From: Patiria miniata
Taxonomy: Eukaryota; Echinodermata; Asteroidea; Valvatida; Asterinidae
Direction: 5' to 3'
Assembly: GCF_015706575.1 (NCBI RefSeq)
Contig: NW_024037056.1
Span: forward strand, 17,892,088-17,956,087
DNA length: 64,000 nt
Positions 49,498 to 62,613 of the stretch are shown here, one piece after another. Position 1 is the first letter of the stretch, and each line of letters starts with the position of its first letter. Position numbers and translations under genes: made by a program. The notes beneath the pieces were generated by a model, which was not told the origin of the DNA, made no database searches, and was given only the letters and a program-made list of their open reading frames with translations.

Positions 49498-52400
49498 TTA
49501 GATAACCTGTCCCTTGTTACTTGCACTCCTCCTGGGTCGCTTCAGACGATCACTCCTCAGGAAGCTCTGTATCCGGTAAATCTGACTGGCAACCTCCGTC
49601 TTGATATCCGTCTGGTCATCGTCGTCTGAGAAGAGCAACGGCTTATCGTCATTGTCGTCGTCACGGGAGGACGAGGGTCTTTTCGATCCAACTGACGGAA
49701 ACACTTCGGCAGGAGTTGAAGTCCTTTTGGGAGTCGATTTCACTCGAAGTAATGCTGAGTAGTCGATATTCTGGAGGATAATGATCGCATAATTACTATT
49801 TAAATATAGGTAATGGACATTATTGCCAAAAATAAGTATTTTTTTGCCGATTTAAGGAACAACAATGCAATAAATATGACGTTGGTTATTACAGAAATTG
49901 CCTGGACGAAATTTCAGCTCAGTAGATATACGTTTTGAGAAATTGTGCAAATGGCATCGTCATTTTTCTCAACGCAAAGCAAGGTTTTTGTTGAAAGCTC
50001 TCCCTATCAAAATGTAAGCAATCGGAAAACTTAAACAAATTCGATCATTTCCGGGCAGCGTTTGAAAAAAAAATATAGCCTTTTAAGAAATGATATGTAT
50101 TCCTCTTTTCCTGAAAAATGAAAATATGCTTTGCACAATGATTTCCTAGGATGCTTGATCCCATTATTTACTCACAATCAAATAGAATATTTCATAAGAT
50201 TTTGACAATTTTATTTTTAAACATTTGTGAACGGTGTCCATTACCTTTAAGATTAGCAAATGCCACTGCTGTCGTTTAGTAAGGCGTATTTTATTTATAC
50301 ATATACCGCAATGCAAACCTGATACCGCTCTCCGTAATATCTTTTGACATACTTTTCTTTTTAATTACGTTTTTTTAATGTGGGTTTAAGAACTTAAATC
50401 AGTCCTGTTATATTCTTTGATGTCCTCTCGGCGTCACAATGTCCTACACGGAATCCTGCACAGTTCAATCAATGTTCACAAGGCACCGGTGTTTTCATTA
50501 AGGCTGCGCGTTTCCGTTATTTCTTAAAATGGATGTAAATTTCGTTACAATAATTACTCACACACATTATATTGGAACTTATACCTTAATAATATTACAA
50601 ATTCAAATAAAAGGTATACACATTGTGTTCTTGTTAACATATAGGCACTGCATGCACGGCAACACTTTTATTGAATACGGTATTCTTACAGGTCTTCATA
50701 AAAAATCCAGAGTTTCAAAAATGACATCCAGGGTACAGACACTCATCCAGGGTATAGTTGCTCCTGCCCCGTGAATCAATATTTCCCACTAGCAACCCAT
50801 GTACCCGGCTGGCCGGCTATCCTCCCCTCAAGTACCATTCACCCACCCCCTCCACATGACCTAGCCTCGTTCTGACCAGATTCTAATAGAGTCGATGAAA
50901 CCTAGAGAATGAATTGTGGTCATGCGCAACCTAAGTGTGTGCGGATAACTTCAGAATCAGTGATGGGTAGAAGACTTGAAAGCAGCAATAGCTCCCAACT
51001 TACTTTCAACAAAGAACCTTTCACACAGGCCTATGTGCTCAACTGTCCCATGGTTCTAATATTATGAAAACATGACAATTTGGTAAAGGCTAAATTCAAA
51101 TAAATTATATTATTACCCTCAAAGCAATATGCCTCTCGGGCATTTGGGTGCCATTTAAAAAAAATCAACAGCATCGCATACATTATGAATTAAGGCTGTG
51201 AGCTGGGGCTTCATGCCTTGAGTTTGTGTGGGAGAGCACAGCGTGTTCTAGTGGCAATTTGCAGTCACCATGACAGTCTGGAGCGCAGCGAAGCCTACAA
51301 AGTCGCACCAGGGCCCTTTTTTAATATTGAACTCAGTATCGGCTTGGATACTCTCATGAAAGCTTTTTATGGTTTACAGACCAGTACATGGTGACCCAGT
51401 TCTCAGTTCAGCTCTTAAAAATTGTCTGTCACTGTCTGTAAGCATGGAGCTGTTCCTAGCTCCATGCTGTAAGCAAGGCGTGTTTTATGACCATAATCAA
51501 CCCTTAGTGGGGATGAGGATGATAAATCCTTAGTTTCCTGAATACATTCCTTTACTCTTTTGCCTTTTAAATTGAGGTGATTTTGATGATTTTATCACAA
51601 CAAAAATAAGGAATTGCTTTTTATGCACAAAATTCAGTAGGGCTGATCCTATGGCACAAGTCAAAATCTTGGGGCACATCCGTCCTCCATCCCAGATTTA
51701 TGCAAAAACTCTGATGATGAGGGGCTTTACATGGCTTAGAAACATTTAATGCAATTTTACAGAAATTATAGGCCACAGAAACTTACCAACGGAACAGAGC
51801 TGGGTCCTGATGCTGACTCGAACTCCTCAGCAAAATTTGGCCACTCCTGACTGCCTTCTGTCTCTTTCGTTGACGAACACTTGCCAGAGGGATTGCTGCG
51901 ATCCTGGTATTTTGCTGGAAGTAGAATTTCGTTCATACTAATGTCAGTAGATTCTGGGATGTTGTCTGTCTTTCCAGGCAAGGTGTTTCTGGGAGGCATG
52001 TTGGATGGTAGCTTGGTTTGGGGAGTGACTCCATATCGTGGCTGGGCAGCAAGCAGAGGGAAACCAGGGAGGACATAGGACGACCTTGTCCCAAATTTCG
52101 AAGCTTCATTCAAATAACTTGTTGGAGGAGACTGAATCTTAGATGCTTGGTCAAAGATCGAAGTACGTTTAGATGTAAGAGGATTTGTGATATTAACTCT
52201 ACCAAGGTTTGTGACAGGTTGCCTGCGAGTCACGTCTTGAGAGACTTGCCTGCGTTTGATGCTTGTTTGCTGCAAAGGCTGGTCTTCTGTCTGCTGCATA
52301 ATCTCATTAGCATCTTCTGATTTTGTGAGGATTTTCTCATCCAAACCTTGTTGGGTAATGTCCTTCTCTTTAGGTTGATTATGTAGGACATTTGATGAAT

Positions 52401-55400
52401 CGTCCAGCCCACCTTGGTGACTGTTGTCTTCTGGCGATAATTTCTGCGTTGATGCTTTCGGAAGCACTACTTGATTAACTTCTAAGTCTGGTAGATTAGT
52501 TGGCATTTTGGTCGAATCTACTATGTTGACCGCCTTTAAAGCTTCATCAGTGCGTATTTCGGTCTTGTTAGCCTCATGTGGGCAAACTTGAGAAACTCCC
52601 TCTTGTGAAACACCTGTGTTCGTGATTATCTCTTGACTTGCTACACTCGTGTTGGCCTCAAGTGCAGCTATTACGGTGTTGTCCGAAAGCTGAAGTTCCT
52701 TTTTGTTGGAATTGCCACAAGGCATTTCAGGATTCTGCATACTCGTTTCTGTTTCATTGTGACTTTCTTGTTTAGCAGCAACTTCTATCACTCTCCCTGC
52801 ATTTAATTCAAGTTTTGGTTCTGAACCAATGCCTGTGGTTAACTTAGCATCTGAAGGTGAGATCTCTGCTGCTTCCATATGAGTGTCTGGATTGTCGTGT
52901 ATCAGTAGAACTTCCCCAATAATTGATTGTTTGCCTTCTGATTGACTGGGGCTTGGTGCATCATCCTTGATGGAAATAGTTAATTCCAGTTGCCCACACT
53001 GTGCAGAGGATGGAACCCGCTCTGTTGTGGATGTTTCAATTTGCATATTGACTTGATCACAGCTTGTGTCCTCAGGTGTCTTGCTGACCTCATTATCGGC
53101 ATTTTTCGGCAGATCCCCGTTATCAGCTGTATCGACGTCTTTCAACTCTTGTGTTGCTACTGTTTCATTATCTGCTTTGTCAGGTTCCTCTGGAGTTGAT
53201 TTTTGTTCAGCAGTTTCCTTTTCTTGCCACAGCTTCGGGTCGGTATTTGTGCTTTTGGTCTCCTTAGTTTCTTCTTTTATTTCAAATTTGCTTATCTTCT
53301 CCTGAAACAAAAAATAATTTGGTTTAATGTATTCGGTGCACAGTTTATTATTTTGGGATTCATTAATGAATTTAACCATAGTTCTTCAATTTGTGAGAAA
53401 CAATGGACCAGAAATGTCACACAAGCTAATCTCACTGGGCTATTCCAATCCATAATCACAGAGACCTAATGAGCATTTTCTTCTCATCGCTTTATTTCAG
53501 GAATCACTTTTACAATCTTGACCTAAAAACAAGGCATACCTTGAGTTCTCTGATGATTTCACCCATTTCACTATTTTTTTTTGACCAGCTTATGTTCAGC
53601 CCTTCAAGAGTTTCCTGAGCTTCCAGAAGTGACTTGTTCTCCTGTAGTTGACTTGATAATTGCATTCTCAATGATTCCTCCTACAATGTATCAATGGCAA
53701 AACACGGTGGCATAAATTATGTAGAAAAACAAATTAAAGACACTTGAAACAATGGCCAAAAAATGCAGCTATTATGTGAAATATATATATATTATCTATC
53801 AGTGGACTGCCCATTCCGAAGTAAAGATCTAAATATTGGGAATTGATTATGTAAAGCTGTAAGTTTAGAAGGGAAATATATATACATTTGTAGATGGTGT
53901 GTCTTAACTATTTCAATCGGAATACAATGATTAAAACCTATGAGGTTTTCTATGCCACCTTGTTTCTCAAAATTTCATATCTTAAGACAAACCTGAATTT
54001 GAAGCTTGGTGGTCAAGTCCTCATTTCTCAGATGCTCTGTTTGTATCTCTCTTTCCTTTGTACACAGGTCATCCTTGAGTTGACAAAGCTCACTTTCAAG
54101 CTTCTTGACATCCATGGCCAAGGAAGAGGCACGATCCGCATTTTGGTTACTTGAGGCTAGGTGTCTCTGGGAAAGCTGCTGGGACCTTGCCAAAGACTCC
54201 AGCAAGTTCTGGAAGATGAGACAGCATGGTTGAACTTAGGGATTACAAGTCAAAATGCTCACAAAAATGGATTCATTTCCGCCCCCCCCTAATGTTACTT
54301 GAGACCCATGCCTATCACTGCAGAAACACACCACAGTACAATTCTACTAAATGTATATTAACATTACCGATCAAAAATAATCAAAATACCAACAGTCCCA
54401 AATTAGGTGACCTGTTTTTCAAATGAACTGTTGTAATAAGTAACAAAGATGTTTTTTTGTATCCCCCGTTACTTGAGTCCCTACTTCTAAGCTGACTCAC
54501 ATTACCTGGTTTGCTGATCTTGCCTCCTCAAGATGTTCTGACAGTTGTTTACAAGTGTTTTCTTTCTGTATTAAGAAATATGGAAACGAGTAATAAGTCA
54601 TAAGAAATAGAACATAATGTTTAGAATATCCTGTAACAGGTAATGAAGAAATGTATTAACAATTAATGAAAAGATTTGAGATTTGTTCCTGATTTCATCC
54701 TCCTTGATTTTGTTGACTTCCCTCTGTTCATTAAATGCCAATATCTTTTTGTGCAAAGCATCTGAACATACTTTTCACGGAAAATACTTTTCACAAAAAT
54801 AACGAAGAATCTAATGGGATAACAGACAAGCTCAAGCTACTCATGAATTGTTTTATAATAAATTTGCTTGCCAATGTTTAGAGAAAAGTTAATTATACAC
54901 AGAACACTAACAGTGAGCTCAAATATATAAACCAGGGACTTCATTGTAGGTCTGATATTTGTCCCACAAATTGACAAGTGTGTCTGAGCAATTGCCCTGC
55001 ATACAAAACAGCGCTTTAAGCTTCACCAGGCTCAACACAGCAGTTGGGTCATGAGAAATTATTCAAGGGTGGGGGGGGGGGGGGACATTGAAGCAAGAAA
55101 TGAAGATGAACATAGGATTTCAGAAACGGCCAGCTTCTTGTTTCAAAAATGGGATATAACATGCTTTTTCAAAATTGAATTTTCTCTTCCGAACGAAATT
55201 TAAAGGAATATAACGTCCTGTAACAAATAAATTTGGTTATTTGTTTTTGTAGGCCTTTATACAGTTTTAGATAGTGGTTTTAAATGGTGCGCTGCAGTTC
55301 AGAAATTGCACACACTACTCAGAACAAATAGTTGAAATTGACTAATTAATTACTTGTTGTGGGCCGACTTTTAAGCGATGTCCACATAATAGTTGCAAGC

Positions 55401-58400
55401 TAGTGCGCTAGTAAGATGGGCAGCTACCCTTCATTTTATTTTTTCTCTTGTGGTTGTTTTTTTATTAATTGAGCCCCCTTTGCTATGCCACCATAACTGC
55501 AGAGAATATCACTTTATCAGTAGAAGTATCTGACTCTTATACAAATCCAGTGATGTGGTCAAAGTACAAAGTCACAAGTACATCACAAGTCCTGCCACAA
55601 GTCTACTCATATGCAACACTGCAGGTTTAAAACAATAACAAAGGAATGTCTTGGACACATTATTTAAACAGATTGTGAGTTGACATGGGACTGGATGACC
55701 TATGATTGATTTGTAATTGACTTCTCAAGTACCTCGCTGTTCCAAAACACACCTGTTTTAGAAGTTTCTCTGTCTGCTTGTGTTTGCTCTGCACTGACTT
55801 GAATTCATTCACTTCCTGGTTTGGTTTTTCATCAAGTTGAGCTTTCAGGCAGACAATCTCCTCCATCTTCCTCTGCAGGTCTGCCTTTAGGGAATCGCTG
55901 GTGCAGGTCTGGTGCTGGTCCATGAAAGCGAGTTTACCGTGCAGCTTTTGAGCCTCTTTAACTGTTAAAGAGAATAACATCCGGGTTAATTGACAAGCAA
56001 AACTTCAAGGGTACTCGAATTGCAGGATGCATATGAATTGATGCGTTTTGGAAAGTTGGCAGGTTAAATAGGCAAAATATATAACTTTGATTAAAGGCAG
56101 GAGTATAGTTGATCAAATGTATACGTTGAAATTGAATGAACTGTTGCAAGGAGACTTATTCACTTGTTGTCTAATTTACTCTTTCTAAAAAATCCTTGGT
56201 CTATCATTTTCATTTCCAGTATTAAATATAAATTTTCGAGGTTACTTAAGAAATTCTTCTGCTTGAGGCTTTATTTATTATGCTAAATCATTCTTTTATC
56301 ATTCCTTTTCTTGTTTGCTGCCCTTTTTTGCGTGAAGCAAACTTCCCTTTTTTTTAATCTTCTTATAACAAATTAAAAGTGAAATATGTGATGGGGATAG
56401 GAAGGAAAGGGGATACATGTAAGGGCAGGCTGGGTGTGTGTGCAAGAGAGAGAGGGGCCTATTTGGGAAATTGACCTGATCTACGATACATGTTGCACAT
56501 GTGTCAGTGGCAGTGGAACAGTTTTGAAAGTAGGGGGTGGGGCAAAGCACTGCCTGTTCAGGATGGCCATTGTAAATTTGAAAAAGCTGGGGGGGGGGGC
56601 GTTGATAGGAGGTGCATTTTTCTATGTTTTTTTTTATGAATGTTACACCTCCCCCCAGGTACTGCCACCTTTGCCATGGCAACTGCAATGCATGAATATA
56701 CATTCCCCCGAGGTAGTTTTCTGAAAAAGTATGAGCCCAATGGCCCCATCGATCCCCCCCCCCCCCAGTTCTGCTGCTGCTGCTTGGCTTGACACTTGTA
56801 AACGTATGCACATAAAGTATGAACATTCAATAAAGTGGAACACAATGCAGACATATCTTGAACCTACCATTAACCTCAAGCCTTTTGAGATGCTCTGCTA
56901 CCACACTACACTGTTTGCTAACATCTTGACCCAGTGCTTCCAACTCGGTCATCTTAGACAGGTGGGAGGAGCGAGCAGAACCCTGCATCTGCAGCCGCTG
57001 GTCTTGATCCTTGATTGTCTTCTCCAGAGAGTACTTGGTGAGCTGTAAAGATATAAGAAGGAGCATTTTCAATTTCCAGTTTCCATTGGAGTCCTTTGGA
57101 CCCTACCCTACTGAGCAAACTTAGGACCTCTTCAATTAGTTCTTATCACTGAAAAGATCATTCAACACTCAAACAGGTGGCTATGAAGGATTGTGGTTTA
57201 CCACAAACTGATAAGAGTAATTAATGTCCTATACTCAGACAGATTGCTTCTGAAGAGGTGTCAATGGGACACCACTGGGTGTTGACTTAGTCAATTAATC
57301 AACACACCCTTATTACCATATAACTGACACTAATGGATTAGGGAAGAAGTAGATAGCATTGATGTCAATTCTACAAGAACAGCATTTTGTTTCCTTGGTT
57401 TTTCCAGCATCCATGAACACAAAAATTAAACAGGTCAGTACTAGTGTAACAATAATTGCTATGAAATACTAACTCCCTATTCCATCCATTTCTCTAAACA
57501 TTACAGCAAATGCTTATGTTACATATTTCGCGGTACCTTTGAGTCACATAGGCCCAGGAAATCTATATTTCTTATGTGATCCATTGTAATTAAACTGAGA
57601 AATGCAATTACTGAAAAAAAGAAAGTGTATTGCTTACAGGAGGTTTCCAAGATATTTCATAGTTTTGATAGCAAAATTAAACCCACTGTTAAATTCATAT
57701 TTACCTGAAGAGATCTGATGTCATCCTTGACTTCTTTCATCTCCTTCTCCCAAGTGTCTGCAGCCAATGCAAGCTTAGTCTGCCAACAAAATGGAGAGAA
57801 CAAAACACTTGTACTTGCTTAAATCAGTGCACTTACACAATCTTCATCCCTCAGTCAAACTGTGCAGTACTGTTTGTAATATTTAAAACAAAGGTTTCCA
57901 AACTCATCAGGAATATTTCTTTTAGAGGAGAAACTCCAAAGCAGGATCATGATGAAAGACTATCCATATCATTTAGTATAAGGGAAATTGTTTTTCAATG
58001 GCTCTCCGATTAACTGAACGTAATCCACAAGCCTTTGGAAGTCTAAGGGAAATGAATAGCATGCTAGTGCTAACACATGTACTCGATGTGCCCCAGAACA
58101 AGATCGATGTCCATGCTAAAGATATTAACACCCAAATCCTTTTCTATCATTGGGTCTTATGCGCTAAATCCCAGAGTTTGTCCCATGGATTGTTTGATCT
58201 CAGGATCAGTGGATATAGCTGGCCGGAAGAAGGAATTTGAAGTAATCCTCGACTAAACTTGCCCCCGAAGTGTGGTTAAGGGCAATGTAAAGGCGAGCAT
58301 CTATGGATAGAGTCTTTTTTGATCTCATGTAAAAAGCATTTGAAATTACAGCAAGATTTATTGGGCTCAGTAAACTTTAATGTACGTGTCACTTGTTTTT

Positions 58401-61400
58401 CTTTCATGAGGAAGTTAGGCTATTGGCCTAATATTACAAATTTGCTTTTGCTACAATTTTCAGAAATGGATGGATTTGCTTGGAATTTTTTTTTAGTCTG
58501 GTTCCCTGACCTACTTCAGATGAAGTGCAGCAATTTATAATTGTCAGGTCAGGGAACTATAGTAGCCGACTTGCACCCATTCACAGATATGCGATCAATT
58601 GCAAACAAAATGTGGACTATAGCTAAACTTGGTGAATTAGGGGCAGTGGGCTATTTGACAACAAAAATCAGATTTTTCCAAAGATGGTTATTTAGCTGAC
58701 CATTGTGGGAAATTGACACAGAAATTTCATTTTTTTTTTTAATAACAGCACAAGAAATGCCTTGATTTCACAGGATGCTTGAGACTATTAGATATTCTCT
58801 TACAGAAAAATAAAGTAAATCATGATCATTTTGTAGTTTTGTTTTTGTTTTTGATGTTTGTAATGATGTACATTACATTTAAATTAGGTTTAAAATTTCC
58901 ATCTTTACATTTCTTTAATGAAAATATTGGCATGGTGGCTGTTTTGCACCCATTTGTATCAAACCTTACACTAATCAGGAAGAAACCCAGTTGCAACTCA
59001 ATCCCAACTCTGCATGCATTGTAACTGCATAGCGCCCTCTACAATCTTCATTCTGGATTGATACCTCTAATCTGAATGTAATACCTGGAGGATTTACGTC
59101 CAGCTAACAATACAACACAAACAACTATTTTGAGTGTTAAACAACTTTTTTGCCAAGCTGCTCAATTTTGCATTGGGTGCCATTTTTCACGATTTACGTA
59201 ATGATTCCAGTGAGACACCTCAGCAAAGTAACATTATTTTTAGTTATTTTTTTTGGGGGGGGGGGGAGTGTGAGTTTTTACATAATCTATGAGCCTAAAA
59301 GTTCTTAAAACAATATTAGCTGGCGAGTATTTAATTTGGCTTGTGTGTGAAAAGAGTGATTTTTTTTTTCTGAATCCACAACCTGTCAATCTTTGTTGGG
59401 CTGCTAGAGATACAGCTTGTACTGTAAATTTGTAATTATTGCTTCGGTGTCGTACCTTTTCTGCCTGAAGCTGGTGGATTTTCTCCTCATGTTGTCGCTT
59501 CAGCTCACTCAGCTCCTGGGAATGCTTCTCAGATAAAGAAGTGTTCTTGGAAATTTCTTCTTTCTACAGACATATCAAACAAGTTCAAGTATAAAATTAC
59601 ACAGCAATTGAAAGGAGCCCTCAGGAAATGGACAGATCATACGGAATTTGCCTTTTTTTAATAGCTTTTATCATTGATTTTTAACAGAAGAAATTGGAAT
59701 TTTTATCAGTTCCTCCCTAGGTTTGTTTAAGCAACAAGCGATTCATACTGGATAGACTGGAGCATAAAAACCCCTGCACTGCACTCTCTATGGTGATTTT
59801 TGTTTTTATGAACTATACACCAAATAGGAAAGATAATTCTAAAGTAAATGTAATAGTCCTGGCTTTAAGGGAGGAGATGATGACTAAATGTACATAAAGC
59901 TTGGTCTTATCTGCACTCCAGCTTGCATAATTACATAATACATTTCATATGAGCTTATCATGTGTGCACACTTAATGATAAATCCATTTCCTTAAATTAT
60001 CCATATGATAGGTTACAAAAAGGAATGTTTGTTCTGATACAAACAACACTGACACAGTAAAAATTTCTGAGAAAAAATTGGGTACCCCACCTTAATTTAA
60101 GGGATTACCTTGGGATTATATGGGCTCAAGAAATCCAAAAACCTGGCATGATAATGCTGACCAACCTAACCCAGATAAGCGTAGATATCTTTGCTAAATA
60201 CTGTTTGCATCTATCATTTAAGTAAATGAAGTATGCATACCTGATGATAACAAGGGCTTTAACGCTTTGTTTATCTGAACACTGATGATCAGGCCTTCAA
60301 AACATGATAGCTTCATACTGGGAATTTTTTGACAAATTGCCAGGCATACAATGTAGCCTTGAATGGGTTCTCCTGACCTTTTTTTTTTGGGGGGGGGGAG
60401 GTGGAGGGGGAGGGAAGGCTGAACACCATCTTTCAATAGGATGCAACAGGAGGAATAATGGAGGCTCTACACCCCCACAACCTCTTTAGTGACGCTGTGT
60501 ATGTATGTATGCACAGACATAGGCCTTTTACTGACTGGGCCCATTTTCTGCTTGTGAATTAATTTTCTTCCTGCAATGGGCATGTGTAATTAATTTTGAG
60601 CAGACTCATTCTTTAAACCAGCTGCTCTTTTTCACTGGTTTGTGCAGATTCACTTGAAATGTTCTCATTTTTCCTGCTAGCCATGTTCACACTGAGCTTT
60701 GCCAAGGAATTAGGGTCATATGTCACTGGGGGCAATTTTTATGCAACTTGTTTCAAGCAAACTTGAACTTTGTGTTCTGGGGAATTTCAATAAATTGTAG
60801 GAAACATGTTCTTCCCAAAGTTAGTTTCCTGCAGTTTGCCTGTTAATATGTCTCTTTTTACTTCTTACAATGTCTCTCTGGTGGTCATGCTGGGTGGAGA
60901 CCAGCTGGTTGATCTTGTCCTCATTCTCTGCATCAGTAACCTAATGAAATGAAACACAATAAATCATCAATGCCTGGCAATTTATCTTGTTTTATTCAGT
61001 CGGAAATATCACACAAATGATGAACCCACAAAAGGTACATGTATCAAAACTATTTGTTCTGTGTACAGGATTTCAAAATGACTTTACTGCATACAATAAT
61101 ACCCCTACTTGCATGTATTTATAATAATACTCCTACTTGCATTTTTTTTATGAGTCTTCAACTATAACAAACATTCACTCCATGACTTTCTCCCAGATCA
61201 TTGCTTTTTATTATAAAATAATCCCCTCAATGCAATCTTGTGTCCACTTTAATTTTTTTTTTTAAATTTCCAAACTGCATGGCAAAGATTTTTTTTTTTA
61301 ATCTTATGCTAAATGCCATTTCTAATCGTGTGATGTTGTGAGCCTAAGCTTCAATGTTACAGCAGTTTCAGCTTCAGGTGTCTGATGTTATTGATGTCGT

Positions 61401-62613
61401 ACATATTTTACTGTGGATAATTTATAACATGGACCCATTGAATGATAGATTTGATTACTGCCCAGAATTTCAAATTTGAAAATTATTTCTAGTTTTGAAT
61501 ACACACCCTGCGTATTTTCAGTTCCTCGATACATTCATAGAATTTGTTCTGAAACTGAAGAATGTCAAGTTGGGTGTCCATCTCCTTGGAGGAAGAATCT
61601 TTTTTCTTCAGAGCAGGATCCTCAGAATTCTTGACACTGATATCTGCACAAATACATCGCTCAAATAAAGTATCTTGATTGTTATCAACTAGGCCACTAT
61701 TTTCAATTTCTTTTTATTTTGTTGAAGGGGGGGGGGGGCCCGCAGGGGGCACTTGGGAGGGGGTTCAATCTGGGTGAGGAACATTTACAGACTGACTATC
61801 TTCCACATAATCACACTCTTGTCATTAATCGATGGTGTAAATAGAATGTCATGTGCATGTGCACAAGCATGAAGTTGTTCAAGCACACAGAGTTATTCAA
61901 TATTTGTGTTGCAGTTTAACCATTTCAGAAAAAAAAATAATCTTATCTTTTTCAGTATGCTTTGGGGTTTTATGGGGCAGGTGTATCAACTACAAAAACA
62001 TTAAATGGAGAGGGTCGTATTTAACTAAATGAAAGCAAAACAAAATGAATGACCAGTTTCACAATATTAACTATTAATATGTTTAATTCTTAGTGTGCTT
62101 CCAAAAAAAATCAGTTAGACGATTGTCCTTTCATTTTTGTAATATTTATAAAATAAATCAGTAAAAACTTATTTGATCTTTGAAACTAAAAACAACTGTT
62201 GCAAATCAATTAATTCAGGGAGGTTTTAAAAAAACAAGCAGGGTTGACATTTAAGGAAGGGGAAATCCACACACAAAAAATATTTGGTAGAGCCCCAGAT
62301 CTAGAGCAGCACAGGTTCTTTTTTTTTTAATAAAGAGCATATTGCAAGCGTTTTGAATAAACATCAGAGCAAAAAAAGTCCAATACTTTTAATTGAGGGA
62401 CACTAATCATTGAGTCCTTATTAATTAATTTTTTTTGTACCAGTCATTTTAGATTAGAATGTTAAACAGCTGATTTGTTGTAGCCCTCTGAAAACACTAA
62501 GCAATTGAAGTTGTGTACATTTACTCACTTTCTAGGTCATTTTTTACAATGGTGTTCATCGCCTGCAGAGTTCCTGAGGATGTTTGGTCCTCTCCTGTCT
62601 TCTTGTCATCCAT
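49498..62613 (-). CDS. CCDC73: CCDC73-like coiled-coil protein, complete
   Basis: Exons in transcript order: 62613-62529, 61643-61507, 60940-60869, 59563-59456, 57779-57705, 57042-56868, 55961-55753, 54565-54506, 54208-53993, 53680-53540, 53301-51787, 49770-49498; all GT-AG, phases agree, 1021 residues (human CCDC73 about 1079). Residues 1 to about 430 are mostly coiled coil with heptads. From memory of vertebrate CCDC73 the matching landmarks are ECIEELKIRR (human EALEELRMRR), LTKYSLEKTIKDQDQRLQ (human VSKYSLQKK) and KRLEVNVKEAQK (human EKLEQNVQEAIQ). Residues 427-931, in one 1515-base exon, are low-complexity, acidic and Ser/Thr/Gln-rich, probably disordered. The last exon is charged (SRDDDNDDKPLLFSDDDD) and ends in a basic KRPRRSASNKGQVI. 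Function is poorly known. The ATG at 62613 is followed by MDDKKTGED. Other long coiled-coil families are the main alternative. Confidence 0.8.

Noticed and set aside
58501..58557. Small inverted repeat gttccctgacct / aggtcagggaac
   Set aside because: Arms of only 12 bases with a 33-base loop inside a CCDC73-like intron; too short to claim a function.
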